DNA of 64,000 nt from Halorhodospira halochloris (GTDB lineage Bacteria; Pseudomonadota; Gammaproteobacteria; Nitrococcales; Halorhodospiraceae). Numbering within the stretch: position 1 is the stretch's first letter; every line of letters begins with the position of its first letter. The stretch lies in the NCBI RefSeq assembly GCF_002356555.2, contig NZ_AP017372.2, positions 2,272,501 to 2,336,500 of the forward strand, given 5' to 3'. Under the pieces are notes generated by a model. That model did not search any database. It saw only the letters and a list, made by a program, of their open reading frames with translations, and was not told the origin of the DNA. Made by a program: the position numbers and the translations under genes. Shown here piece by piece: positions 54,599-63,572 of this stretch.

Positions 54599-56257
54599 TC
54601 ATACTCTCTCTTGCGCCTGATCGTCATCCTGTAGGCTCCTAACGGCACGTTGAAACTTGCGCGAGTAGCGGGCCGCCTTGAGCGCTTGATCAACCCCTCG
54701 GCGAGCCGCCGAGATAAGATCAAGCACCGCAACCATCTGCCTTACCCCCAACCGCCCCTCGGCACTCGCCCGCAACAGGCGATTCTTTAAGCGCTGATAA
54801 TCCCCTTCTAAATCTCTCAGTTCCGCATCTACAGCCTCTCTGTTCCATCTATCAGCATCTTGACCAGACGCCTCAATCTTCCCCGCCACCTTGGCCATCA
54901 GCTTATCGAGATCACCGGCCAGCCTTCGCTCAGCAAGCTCCCCATTACCAGAGTGTTTTATCTCTGCAATAACTAGGGCCCGCTCCGCCATATCCTGATA
55001 GTACTGCGTCACCCGCAGCAGGTTAGGCAGACTAGCGCTAACACTTTCATCTCGCTGCGCCCGCTCAATCCTGTTGGCGAATTCGTTGATCGCCACAACC
55101 AGCCGCTCTAGTGCCTGCTGCTCTTGCTCAATCCAGCCATAGAGACGCCGATCACCGCCGCTGATCGCTGCACAGATCATCTGCCGAGCCATACTGCCAC
55201 ACCGCTCAGCCTCAGAGCGGACAGCCTCTAAGGCCAAGCTCGGAGTAGCCAGTACATTGCTATCTAAATATATTGGCTGACCGCGATCTTCGCCGCGGCG
55301 CCGAAACCGGGCCTCTAACCACTCCACTAGCCTACCGGTCAGCGGCCAAATAGCCGCAACCCCAAGCAATTTGCTCAGCGTATGGAACACCGCCAGGACC
55401 ACCGCCGGCTGAGCCTGCAAACCTACCCCCTCGGCGAGGACAGTAGCCAAGCTGAGCAACCAGGGCAGAGCGGCAAAAGATATAACCCCGGCAACCAGGT
55501 TAAAGATCACATGGGCTACCGCCGCCCGCTGGGCATTAGCTGTTGCTCCAAGAGCCGCAAAGACAGCAGTAGAGGTGGTGCCCAGCGCGGCACCGATTAG
55601 CATTGCAGCAGCGGCCTGGATGGGGATCAGCCCGCCAGCCGCAGCGGTTAGCGTAACCGCCAGGGCCGCTGAAGAAGACTGGGTCAGTGTCGTAATCACT
55701 ATTCCCGCGCCAACAAACAGTCCCAGCCCGAGTAGACCATAGTCGGCCAAGCGGGCGATCAGCTGCGGATCGCCCACGCCGGCAAAACTTTGCTGCAGCA
55801 CATCGAGGCCAAGAAAGAAGACCCCCAACCCCGCTAGTGCATCGCCCAACGCCTGCCTGCGCCCTGACCCGGAGACCAGGCGTAAACCTACGCCAAGTGC
55901 TATCAGGGGCAGTGCCAAGGCCTGTAAATCGACGTTAAAACCGACCAGGGCGACTACCCAGCTAGTCAAGGTCGTGCCGATGTTAGCACCGTAGATGACC
56001 CCTATCGATTGATAGAGAGTTAGCAGGCCAGCATTGACAAAACCGATAGTGGCAAAGATTACTGCACTAGATGACTGCACTGCAGAAGTTATCAAGACCC
56101 CTGAAAACAAGCCGCGCAGTCGCGAGCGCGTAGAAGCTGCCAGGACATCTCGCAGAGCAGGACCTGCGGCGACCCGTAGCCCATCGCTCATTAAACGCAT
56201 ACCGAGCAGGAACAGGCCTACTCCACCGAGAAATGTAGCTAGGGCACCAGGATTCAT
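54599..56257 (-). CDS. Na/Pi cotransporter family protein with PhoU-like domain
   Basis: The membrane half (about 1-300) contains the paired QSSSA motifs ITSAVQSSSAVIFATIGFVN and TTLTQSSSAALAVTLTAAAG of SLC34/NptA transporters and ANIGTTLTSWVVALVG. The C-terminal 220 residues are helical, as in PhoU. Length is 552. Likely phosphate/sodium transport or its control. It lies 87 bases downstream of the ATPase gene start, reading in the same direction. Confidence 0.92.
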   Translation of the reverse strand: MNPGALATFLGGVGLFLLGMRLMSDGLRVAAGPALRDVLAASTRSRLRGLFSGVLITSAVQSSSAVIFATIGFVNAGLLTLYQSIGVIYGANIGTTLTSWVVALVGFNVDLQALALPLIALGVGLRLVSGSGRRQALGDALAGLGVFFLGLDVLQQSFAGVGDPQLIARLADYGLLGLGLFVGAGIVITTLTQSSSAALAVTLTAAAGGLIPIQAAAAMLIGAALGTTSTAVFAALGATANAQRAAVAHVIFNLVAGVISFAALPWLLSLATVLAEGVGLQAQPAVVLAVFHTLSKLLGVAAIWPLTGRLVEWLEARFRRRGEDRGQPIYLDSNVLATPSLALEAVRSEAERCGSMARQMICAAISGGDRRLYGWIEQEQQALERLVVAINEFANRIERAQRDESVSASLPNLLRVTQYYQDMAERALVIAEIKHSGNGELAERRLAGDLDKLMAKVAGKIEASGQDADRWNREAVDAELRDLEGDYQRLKNRLLRASAEGRLGVRQMVAVLDLISAARRGVDQALKAARYSRKFQRAVRSLQDDDQAQERV

Positions 56258-56363
56258 ACAGAAGTGCTTGGTAAGAGTTTGGTTTTGAGCATGCTAAGCC
56301 TCGGTGAGTAATTCTTGCTTAGCGATGTTAGACTAGCTGGCTCTTATCTGAAACGATCATCTC

Positions 56364-57149
56364 ATGTTGCGCGACATCGCCATAATCATAAGCAACGGCT
56401 TTCTTATTCTAAGCAAGGGCTGGCTGCGAGTCTGCCTACCGGCCTTGGTGCTGGTGTATCTAGCAACCCTGGCGCCAACCTGGGCATATGTGCAGCTTAA
56501 CCAACTCCAGTTCCCGATCCAGGCCGCTCTCTCCGTCTGGATAGCAGCCCTGGCCCTAGGCGTGGCCCTGGCCGTGACCACCTTACTAACTGCCGCCTTT
56601 TGTGGCTTGCCGGTCCGGCTATTTCCGCGGGCACTCATGCGCTTGGTCCATGTATGGCTGCTCCAGGCAATCTGGTTGATAATACCGGCCATACTCCTGG
56701 CCGCCTCGCTACAATTCACTGAGCTGATCAACTATTCGCTACAGCCGTGGGCAGATGCCCATGCGCTGGATCGTCTGAGTAATATCTGGGCCACCGCACC
56801 AACCTTGGAGATAGCAACAGGGATCGGCATCTACGGCCTATTCGCGGTAGTTACTGGCATCTGGCTCTGGCCGCCACTAGCGATCCTCAGGCTTAGCGAC
56901 GAATTGCGCTCGACCCGCTCGTTGGCCAGGCGGATGTTACAGCGCATTCCCAGCCTGGAGTGGTCGATGGTTATATTCATCCTAGCGGTAGTGCCTGCAG
57001 CTACTTTCTTCCCAGCTGTTAGCGCTGCAACTCTTATCGTAGTGGCTGCTTGGCCGGCAATTGCGACAGCGGCGCTGCAACGAAGCAATGAGATATATCG
57101 CCGTTCTAACAATGCCTCCAGCGATATAACCGGCATCTATTCACGCTAG
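56364..57149 (+). CDS. Hypothetical polytopic membrane protein
   Basis: This 261-residue protein has about six hydrophobic segments (for example WLRVCLPALVLVYLATLAPT, VWIAALALGVALAVTTLLTA, LLQAIWLIIPAILLAASLQF). I do not recognise a family. It starts MLRDIAIIISNGFLILSKGW. It is divergent from the Na/Pi gene and convergent with hslR. Confidence 0.75.
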   Translation: MLRDIAIIISNGFLILSKGWLRVCLPALVLVYLATLAPTWAYVQLNQLQFPIQAALSVWIAALALGVALAVTTLLTAAFCGLPVRLFPRALMRLVHVWLLQAIWLIIPAILLAASLQFTELINYSLQPWADAHALDRLSNIWATAPTLEIATGIGIYGLFAVVTGIWLWPPLAILRLSDELRSTRSLARRMLQRIPSLEWSMVIFILAVVPAATFFPAVSAATLIVVAAWPAIATAALQRSNEIYRRSNNASSDITGIYSR

Positions 57150-57154
57150 CCACC

Positions 57155-57541
57155 TCACCCGCCACGCTTGAATGAAGAGAGCCGCCGCCGCTCTCGCTTA
57201 TCCGGACGCTGCTCTGGGCGGGGCATAGCCGCCCCCGCAATGCGCCGCTGGTGGGCCTGCTGTTCGCGCCGCTCACGGCTCTGTGCTGTCTCCTCATATA
57301 GGGTCTCGGCGACCTTGGCCGGACCACGCTGCTGGGCGACATCTTGCACGACAACCTCAAAGCGCTGCTCACCTTTAGTAATAGTCAACCTATCACCGGG
57401 CTTGACTGGGCGCCCCGGCTTAGCCCGAGCCCCATCCACGTCAACTTTACCCCCCTGAACCGCTTCGACAGCAAGGCGCCGTGTCTTGAAAAACCGCGCC
57501 GCCCATAGCCAACGGTCAAGTCTTACCGAATTATCACTCAA
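57155..57541 (-). CDS. hslR: Ribosome-associated heat shock protein Hsp15
   Basis: The S4 RNA-binding domain begins VRLDRWLWAARFFKTRRLAV, EAVQGGKVDVDGARAKPGRP, the Hsp15 signature. The C-terminal tail is basic (PEQRPDKRERRRLSSFKRGG). Hsp15 rescues stalled 50S subunits bearing nascent chains in E. coli. Length is 128. Confidence 0.95.
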   Translation of the reverse strand: MSDNSVRLDRWLWAARFFKTRRLAVEAVQGGKVDVDGARAKPGRPVKPGDRLTITKGEQRFEVVVQDVAQQRGPAKVAETLYEETAQSRERREQQAHQRRIAGAAMPRPEQRPDKRERRRLSSFKRGG

Positions 57542-57580
57542 CCTGTGCCTCCCACTAAACTATGCAAGCAACTCCCCAAC

Positions 57581-58075
57581 TCACGTATTAAGCTGTTGAC
57601 TGGCAACAATTATTCCGTCTTCATCGGCATACAACCACTCACCTGGCTGGATTGTTACGCTACCAAAGGTTACCGAGACATCCCGCTCACCCAAACCTTT
57701 CTTCTGACTCTTAAGCGGGTGCGCATTGAGTGCTTGCACACCTAGTTCGATCTCCATCAACTGGGCGCTGTCACGCACGCAACCATAGACAACAACCCCT
57801 GACCACCCGTTATCCTTGCCCAGCTGCGCCAGCTGATCACCGAGTAGCGCACAACGCATCGACCCGCCGCCGTCTATCACTAACACTCCGCCATCCCCTG
57901 GCTCACTCAAGACCTCCCGGACCCTGACGTTGTCCTCAAATAGCTTGAGCGTGGTTATCTGACCGCTGAATCTCTTCCTGCCGCCAAAACCGGTAAACAT
58001 TGGATTGACCACTCGCAGTTGCGCTTGGGGGTCATCCATATACTCATCACAAAGGTCTGTAGTCGCAAAATTCAT
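57581..58075 (-). CDS. rraA: RraA family protein (ribonuclease E activity regulator)
   Basis: This 164-residue protein begins NFATTDLCDEYMDDPQAQLR and has GGGSMRCALLGDQLAQLGKD, GWSGVVVYGCVRDSAQLMEI and LKSQKKGLGERDVSVTFGSV, typical RraA segments. In E. coli RraA inhibits RNase E. Some family members are aldolases, but the DQLA and RD segments with this length favour the RraA subgroup. Confidence 0.95.
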   Translation of the reverse strand: MNFATTDLCDEYMDDPQAQLRVVNPMFTGFGGRKRFSGQITTLKLFEDNVRVREVLSEPGDGGVLVIDGGGSMRCALLGDQLAQLGKDNGWSGVVVYGCVRDSAQLMEIELGVQALNAHPLKSQKKGLGERDVSVTFGSVTIQPGEWLYADEDGIIVASQQLNT

Positions 58076-58147
58076 TTACCCTCCACATTTTGCTAGCCGC
58101 TTTGTAGGATATTGGTTTAAGGTAGACATTATTGTCAGCAAGCAGGA

Positions 58148-59110
58148 ATGACCGGCGCCATGCCAGCACAATCTTCTAACCAGCCTCCTGAGCACATAGA
58201 GACGCTGGAAGATTACCTCAGAGCTCTGGCCGAAAGCCATAGTACTCGCGAGGTAGCCCAAGCGCTTAGCCAGACAGCTGCCCAGGCACTCCCCGAGACT
58301 TCCGGGCTGCTCTGGGAATTAGCACCCGATCGGGAGTCCTGGCGCTTGGTGTGTCGTTGGCGCAACGGTCATGCCGACCTAGTAGAACCTAGCGAGTCTG
58401 CGGAGGAGCTACCAGAAGCGGCAGATGGACAATTCAGGTTTGAACTTACTGCGCAGGGACTTCTGCTTGGCGAGCTGCGCGCTGATGGCCAAGACAGCTT
58501 AACAGATAGAGAAAAATCACTCTTGCGGACTATAAGCAATGCTGCTGCCACTACCCTAGCGGTATTGGTGTTACAGCGCCGAGTCCGACAGCGCAACGTC
58601 CGCGACCCGCTCACCGGCATGTTTAACGCCCGCTACCTGGAAGACACCCTGGAACGCGAGGTACATCGGGCCCGTAGATGTCAGTCCCACCTGACAATGA
58701 TCCGCATAGAGCCTGATAAGATCAGCGAGTTCATTCTTGATTACGGCCCAGAGTCTGCCGACCGACTATTACAATTGATGGCTGATTTGCTCCACAGATC
58801 GTTCCGCGGCTCTGACGTTTGTGCCAGAATCACCGACTTTGGCTTCTGTATCCTGATGCCGGATGCCAGCATCGAGTCAGGTTACAAGCGTGCCGAGGCG
58901 GTCCGTGAAGAGCTCGGCGAGATGCGCGTGCAAAGACGTGGCAAGGCCTTTGGACCGTTAACCGTATCGGTTGGGGTGGCAGAGTTTCCCGAACATGCCC
59001 AGATCTGTGAAGACATCATCCAAGCCGCTGAAAGCGCCGTCAATCTTGCCCAAGATCGTGGCGGAGATACAACCTGTGTAGCCGAGCGCATCCACCCTGA
59101 ACCAGCGTAA
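58148..59110 (+). CDS. GAF/GGDEF-type protein with a degenerate GGDEF motif
   Basis: Residues about 25-145 form a GAF-like sensory domain. Residues 150-315 have the GGDEF fold (RNVRDPLTGMFNARYLEDTL), but the signature is T229-D-F-G-F233 in ARITDFGFCILMP instead of GGDEF, so diguanylate cyclase activity is not expected. The end LTVSVGVAEFPEHAQICEDI keeps the fold. It may act as a c-di-GMP or GTP receptor or a scaffold. It is divergent from rraA. Confidence 0.88.
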   Translation: MTGAMPAQSSNQPPEHIETLEDYLRALAESHSTREVAQALSQTAAQALPETSGLLWELAPDRESWRLVCRWRNGHADLVEPSESAEELPEAADGQFRFELTAQGLLLGELRADGQDSLTDREKSLLRTISNAAATTLAVLVLQRRVRQRNVRDPLTGMFNARYLEDTLEREVHRARRCQSHLTMIRIEPDKISEFILDYGPESADRLLQLMADLLHRSFRGSDVCARITDFGFCILMPDASIESGYKRAEAVREELGEMRVQRRGKAFGPLTVSVGVAEFPEHAQICEDIIQAAESAVNLAQDRGGDTTCVAERIHPEPA

Positions 59111-59157
59111 TACCCGTCAGCTAATATATGACCAACATATAAAATAAAGGAGCAGCC

Positions 59158-60264
59158 TTGTCTGACGTTCTCCGCGTAACCTACCTAATCACCTGCCGCG
59201 AAGGCGAAGACCCTGAAGATAAAGCCCGTGGCATCGCCCTAGAACAAAGCGCCGAGTTGCCCTCGCGCTGCATACCTGAGCACGTCTACGATCAGGTAGT
59301 GCCGCGCATAGTGACACTCGAGCCAATCTCTGCCGGGCGCTACCAGTTGGTTCTCGACTTCCCGGAGGCTATTACCGGCTATGAACCAACTCAGCTGATC
59401 AACAACCTGTTTGGCAATATATCGCTAAAGAGCGGTATTCGCCTCCATGATGTTGAGTGGACCCCCAAACTACTTAGTGCCCTCGGCGGGCCCCGGTTCG
59501 GCACCAGCGGAGTGCGCCGGTTGCTTGGAGCGGATAATCGTCCCCTGACATCGACCGCGCTCAAGCCTCTCGGGCTGGATACTAAGACTCTTGCCGGATA
59601 CTGCACCGATTTCGCCCATGGTGGCATTGACCTTATCAAGGATGACCACGGGCTGTGTAACCAGGCCACGTCGCCTTATCTGGAGCGCCTACAAGCCTGT
59701 CAAGACGCGGTCAATGAGGCGAATGCCGCAACCGGAGGCAATTCACTCTACCTACCCAATGTAACAGCCCCGCGCGGCCAACTTGAGCAGCGCCTAGAGG
59801 CAGCTCAGCAGGCGGGCTGCAAAGCTGTACTGATCTGCCCATTCATTACCGGACTTGACGCGCTGATATGGGCGCGCGACAACTACGACCTCGCCCTAAT
59901 GGCTCACCCGGCCTTCGCAGGTGCTGTCGCCGGAGCAGAGCACGGTATAGATCCTGCCCTCCAGCTCGGTGAGATAACTCGCCTATTCGGCGCTGACATG
60001 GTTGTTTACACTAACGCTGAGGGCCGCTTTCCGACCTATGATCAAGAACTATGCGATCGCATCAATGATCGGCTTTGGCGACCATTAGGGGATATCCGCC
60101 CAGCCCTACCTACCCCCGGCGGCGGGGTAGATGCGGCTCGAGCCCCCTACTGGGTAGAGCGTTATGGCCCCGACGTGGTTCTGCTCATTGGCGGCAGCCT
60201 CTACGCTCAGGGCGATCTAAGGGCGGCTGCGCGGCGCTTGCAGGATGTGGTCGAGGGCCGTTGA
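59158..60264 (+). CDS. RuBisCO-like protein (form IV)
   Basis: This 368-residue RuBisCO-fold protein starts at TTG (AAAGGAGC site). The key lysine segments are present: ALKPLG (K136, at the K175 position) and GGIDLIKDDHGLCNQ (K161-D162-D163, at the K201 loop), but the metal ligand Glu is His164, so it is not a CO2-fixing RuBisCO. With a cupin gene directly downstream, as with the Rhodospirillum rubrum MTRu-1P isomerase, a role in methylthioadenosine salvage (MTA-isoprenoid shunt) is the best guess (inference). Confidence 0.9.
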   Translation: MSDVLRVTYLITCREGEDPEDKARGIALEQSAELPSRCIPEHVYDQVVPRIVTLEPISAGRYQLVLDFPEAITGYEPTQLINNLFGNISLKSGIRLHDVEWTPKLLSALGGPRFGTSGVRRLLGADNRPLTSTALKPLGLDTKTLAGYCTDFAHGGIDLIKDDHGLCNQATSPYLERLQACQDAVNEANAATGGNSLYLPNVTAPRGQLEQRLEAAQQAGCKAVLICPFITGLDALIWARDNYDLALMAHPAFAGAVAGAEHGIDPALQLGEITRLFGADMVVYTNAEGRFPTYDQELCDRINDRLWRPLGDIRPALPTPGGGVDAARAPYWVERYGPDVVLLIGGSLYAQGDLRAAARRLQDVVEGR

Positions 60265-60293
60265 CAGGAGCAGATTGAGGAGAACCGCGACTG

Positions 60294-60764
60294 ATGTCCA
60301 CCAGCAATACTGCCTCAAAGGTTTTGTGCGAAGAGGATTTTCGCTGGCAAGGCGTGACGGAAGAGGCCTATAAGGCGCAGGGCACTCACTTTAGTGGGGC
60401 CCTGCGGCAAGTGTTGGTGGGACCTAACCCTGACGAACCAGGGGCATCATTCGAGACCCGCTACTTTGAGGTCAAACCAGGGGGGTATACCAGCCTTGAG
60501 CATCACGCCCACGCCCACGTAGTAGTTATCCTGCGCGGCCAGGCCGAGGTAATACTCGACCGAACTGTTCATACTGTCTCCCCCTTTGACTGCATATACA
60601 TTCACCCACATAGCGTCCATCAGATCATCGCTTGCTGCGAGCAGGAACCACTCGGTTTCCTCTGTATAGTTGATCAGTGCCGTGATCGCCCCCAGCTGCC
60701 TGACAAAGAAACACTAGATTGGCTGACCAAAGACCCCGAGGTCGCAGCGCGGATCCGCACCTGA
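60294..60764 (+). CDS. Cupin-domain protein, probable partner of the RuBisCO-like protein
   Basis: This 156-residue protein has the cupin motif 1 HHAHAHVVVILRGQAEV and motif 2 FDCIYIHPHSVHQI, whose His residues bind a metal. It lies 29 bases after the RuBisCO-like gene. In R. rubrum a cupin next to the RLP releases methanethiol from a 1-methylthio-xylulose 5-phosphate intermediate to give DXP; this gene may do the same. The neighbour and length support it; direct proof is lacking. Confidence 0.86.
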   Translation: MSTSNTASKVLCEEDFRWQGVTEEAYKAQGTHFSGALRQVLVGPNPDEPGASFETRYFEVKPGGYTSLEHHAHAHVVVILRGQAEVILDRTVHTVSPFDCIYIHPHSVHQIIACCEQEPLGFLCIVDQCRDRPQLPDKETLDWLTKDPEVAARIRT

Positions 60765-60780
60765 AGGTAATTGCCGAACC

Positions 60781-62079
60781 TTGGAAGATATACCCCTTAG
60801 CCTCCTGTTCCTAGCCTTAGGCGGCTTGATCATCCTTTCGGGCTGTTTCTCAGGATCCGAAACCGCCCTAATGTCGATCAACCGCTACCGCATGCGCCAT
60901 TTAGCAAGACATGGCAACCGTGGAGCTAGCCTGGCAGAGAGGCTTTTACAGCGCCCCGACCGAGTCCTAGGGGTGATCCTGCTAGGTAACAACTTCGTCA
61001 ATATAGCTGCCTCGTCTCTGGCAACGGTGATAGCGCTGCGGATTCATGGCGAGAGTGCGATCGCCATTGCGGCCGGACTATTGACGCTGGTGATCCTGAT
61101 TTTTGCCGAGGTTGCCCCGAAAACCCTTGCCGCTGTCCACCCGCAGCGAATCGCTTTCCCCGCATCCTACGTGCTCTGGCCGTTGCTGCGACTCCTCTAC
61201 CCATTGGTCTGGCTAGTAAACAGTGCGGCAAACGCCCTGCTTTCGATCATCCGGGTACGGGTTGAGGACGTAAGTGGCGGCAATCTAAGCCGTGACGAGT
61301 TACGCACGGTAGTAAACGAAGCCAGCGGCCTAATCCCGGCTCGTCACCAACGTATGCTGCTGGGCATACTCGACCTCGAACAGGCAAAGGTCGAGGATAT
61401 AATGGTGCCTCGTCCAGAGATTATCGGCATCGATCTCAACGATCCCTGGCCAGATTCGATCGAGCGCATCGCCACCAGTCAGTACACCAGACTGCCCGTA
61501 TACCGCGACAGCATAGATAACATTGAGGGATTTATCCATCTGCGCAAGATCATCGGGGAGTTCTACAGAGGCAATTTCACCCCTGAAGATCTGTGCTCAA
61601 GACTAACAGAACCGCTGTTCATCCCCGAAGGCACGGGGCTTCATACCCAGTTGCTTAAGTTTCAGCATCAACGCGAGAGGGTTGGCCTAGTAGTAGACGA
61701 ATACGGCGATATTCTCGGATTGGCAGCCCTAGAAGACATTCTTGAAGAGGTGGTGGGCGAATTCACAACCGACCCGGGTTCATTGACGCGCTCAATAACC
61801 CGCCGGGAGGACGGCACCTATCTTGTTGAAGGTAGTGCCACGGTTCGTGAGATAAACCGAGTATTGGGCTGGAATTTGAGTACAGCCGGCCCCAAAACCC
61901 TCAATGGACTAGTCCTCGAGCAACTTGAGACGATACCTGAGTCTGGAACCAGCCTGCTTATAGACGGCTACCCGGTGACCATAGTCCAGACCCACGGCAA
62001 CCGCGTTAAAGCAGCCGAAATTCAGCCCGAGCGTCCGAAATCTACCCAACGGCCCAAGCGCCAGGGGATATCGTCATAA
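60781..62079 (+). CDS. CNNM/CorC (HlyC/CorC) family transporter
   Basis: The TTG-started 432-residue protein has a DUF21 membrane domain (about 1-190; LSGCFSGSETALMSINRYRM, LGNNFVNIAASSLATVIALR), two CBS domains (about 205-330; VEDIMVPRPEIIGIDLNDPW, VGLVVDEYGDILGLAALEDI) and a C-terminal CorC_HlyC domain. Such proteins are linked to Mg2+/Co2+ efflux. It begins 16 bases after the cupin gene, and may be co-transcribed. Confidence 0.92.
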   Translation: MEDIPLSLLFLALGGLIILSGCFSGSETALMSINRYRMRHLARHGNRGASLAERLLQRPDRVLGVILLGNNFVNIAASSLATVIALRIHGESAIAIAAGLLTLVILIFAEVAPKTLAAVHPQRIAFPASYVLWPLLRLLYPLVWLVNSAANALLSIIRVRVEDVSGGNLSRDELRTVVNEASGLIPARHQRMLLGILDLEQAKVEDIMVPRPEIIGIDLNDPWPDSIERIATSQYTRLPVYRDSIDNIEGFIHLRKIIGEFYRGNFTPEDLCSRLTEPLFIPEGTGLHTQLLKFQHQRERVGLVVDEYGDILGLAALEDILEEVVGEFTTDPGSLTRSITRREDGTYLVEGSATVREINRVLGWNLSTAGPKTLNGLVLEQLETIPESGTSLLIDGYPVTIVQTHGNRVKAAEIQPERPKSTQRPKRQGISS

Positions 62080-62111
62080 CCAGCCCCTTAATGGAAATGA
62101 GGATTACCGCA

Positions 62112-62624
62112 TCAAACGGACATTGCGTTACTAGCCTCCTGAAACTCCTCGTCGATCAGTAGCTTATTAGCATCAACAAGGATGAGCAGGTCGGTATCAT
62201 CTCTACTCACGACTCCGTATATATATCGCGACGACTCCTCATTGCTGACGTTGGGCGCTGTGTCGATCTCATCTTCCCGCACAGTAGCCACTTCATTAAC
62301 GCCATCCACCATTATGCCGGCGATATTATCTTCAACCTCCATGACAATGATTCGGCTTTCACTGTCGGCCTCCTTGGGCGGCATCCCGAACCGCAGCCGC
62401 GTATCGAGTACTGTTACCACTTTGCCGCGTAGATTGATTATGCCCAAAACGAAATCCGGGGCCCCGGGTACCGGCGCGATCTCGGTGGGCGGAAGCACCT
62501 CCTGGACCTGCATCACATCTATAGCATAGTGCTCCCCACCAAGCTTGAAGGTCACCCACTGGCTTGTCTGGCCATCAGCCTGCTCGTCGTTCTCTTCCGC
62601 ATAGACAAGTTCATGATCTGTCAT
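62112..62624 (-). CDS. cheW: Chemotaxis coupling protein CheW
   Basis: This 170-residue protein has the CheW fold: QWVTFKLGGEHYAIDVMQVQ, EVLPPTEIAPVPGAPDFVLG, IINLRGKVVTVLDTRLRFGM, and VDGVNEVATVREDEI. It couples receptors to CheA. It is last in a leftward cluster with a ParP-like and a ParA-like gene. Confidence 0.95.
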   Translation of the reverse strand: MTDHELVYAEENDEQADGQTSQWVTFKLGGEHYAIDVMQVQEVLPPTEIAPVPGAPDFVLGIINLRGKVVTVLDTRLRFGMPPKEADSESRIIVMEVEDNIAGIMVDGVNEVATVREDEIDTAPNVSNEESSRYIYGVVSRDDTDLLILVDANKLLIDEEFQEASNAMSV

Positions 62625-62645
62625 AGAATATATCTTCCTACAGGA

Positions 62646-63572
62646 TTACCGAAAATCGGTCGAATTGCTGACTACCCGTACAGTTTGCCCGGGATCCAAA
62701 GATGATGCCAATGCCCCTTCAAGATCATCCTCATTTTCCAGCAGCTGCGTAAAAGAATCTGTATCGAGCAACGCACACAGTCGCTCGCTGACTGTACCGG
62801 CCAACCAGCGGTGCCGGCCATGCTGATCACGCCACTGGACCTGATCCGGGGTCAGCTTGAATACATCACCCACTTCCTGACACGCCAGAGCCCAGCTGCC
62901 GTCACCCACAACGAGAAGCTTACCCTGCTGTCTCTCCTGCACAGGGGGGCGGTGCTTGGCCGGCAACACCAACTCAGCAGTATCTACAACCCGCACGAAA
63001 CGGTTGCGGTGGTACAAGGCCCCGTGAACCCATGCCGGCTGGCTGACATAAGGCTCTACTTGCACATCTTCCCACCGCAACACCCGATGCAGCTTTACTA
63101 AAGGCACCGCGACACGCAAAGGGCCGACGTGGAAAATCATAGCCTGAAACCATGGCTTTGCCCAAGATGGGATGGGGTCTTGATCACGGCCTTGCCCAGC
63201 CCCCCCACCATGCTTGGCTGGGATCCTTTGCTGCTCTGGCGTTGGCCTCTTAGCTGGAGCCTTTGCTTGCGCTTGACTTGCCTCAGGATCGCCCTGCTCG
63301 ACCTGCGGTAAAGGCATCTGTGGCAACTTTTCGCGCTCAGCCACTCGCTGCTGACGTCCAGTTTCAGGCTTGGCTTGGGGCGCTGCGGCGGAGCTGGCGG
63401 GCGAACTAGCTGCAGTGGAACTAGCAGCAGAGGAGCTAACGGATGAATCCCGCTCTTCAGCCGGCGCCTCTGCTACATCGGCTAACAGTTCATCGAGATA
63501 CTCGGCGAGGGCCTTCTGCGGTTGGCTCTCAGTGCCGTCATCACCACTGTGGCGGCGATCTCGCTCAACCAT
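62646..63572 (-). CDS. CheW-like protein with Pro/Ala-rich N-terminus (ParP-like)
   Basis: The first 135 residues are low-complexity, rich in Ala, Ser, Pro and Gln. The C-terminal part is CheW-like (MIFHVGPLRVAVPLVKLHRV, WVHGALYHRNRFVRVVDTAE). A Pro-rich linker plus a CheW-like array-insertion domain next to a ParA-type gene is the ParP plan: ParP links chemotaxis arrays to ParC at the cell pole. Start overlaps the ParA-like stop by 8 bases. Confidence 0.82.
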   Translation of the reverse strand: MVERDRRHSGDDGTESQPQKALAEYLDELLADVAEAPAEERDSSVSSSAASSTAASSPASSAAAPQAKPETGRQQRVAEREKLPQMPLPQVEQGDPEASQAQAKAPAKRPTPEQQRIPAKHGGGAGQGRDQDPIPSWAKPWFQAMIFHVGPLRVAVPLVKLHRVLRWEDVQVEPYVSQPAWVHGALYHRNRFVRVVDTAELVLPAKHRPPVQERQQGKLLVVGDGSWALACQEVGDVFKLTPDQVQWRDQHGRHRWLAGTVSERLCALLDTDSFTQLLENEDDLEGALASSLDPGQTVRVVSNSTDFR

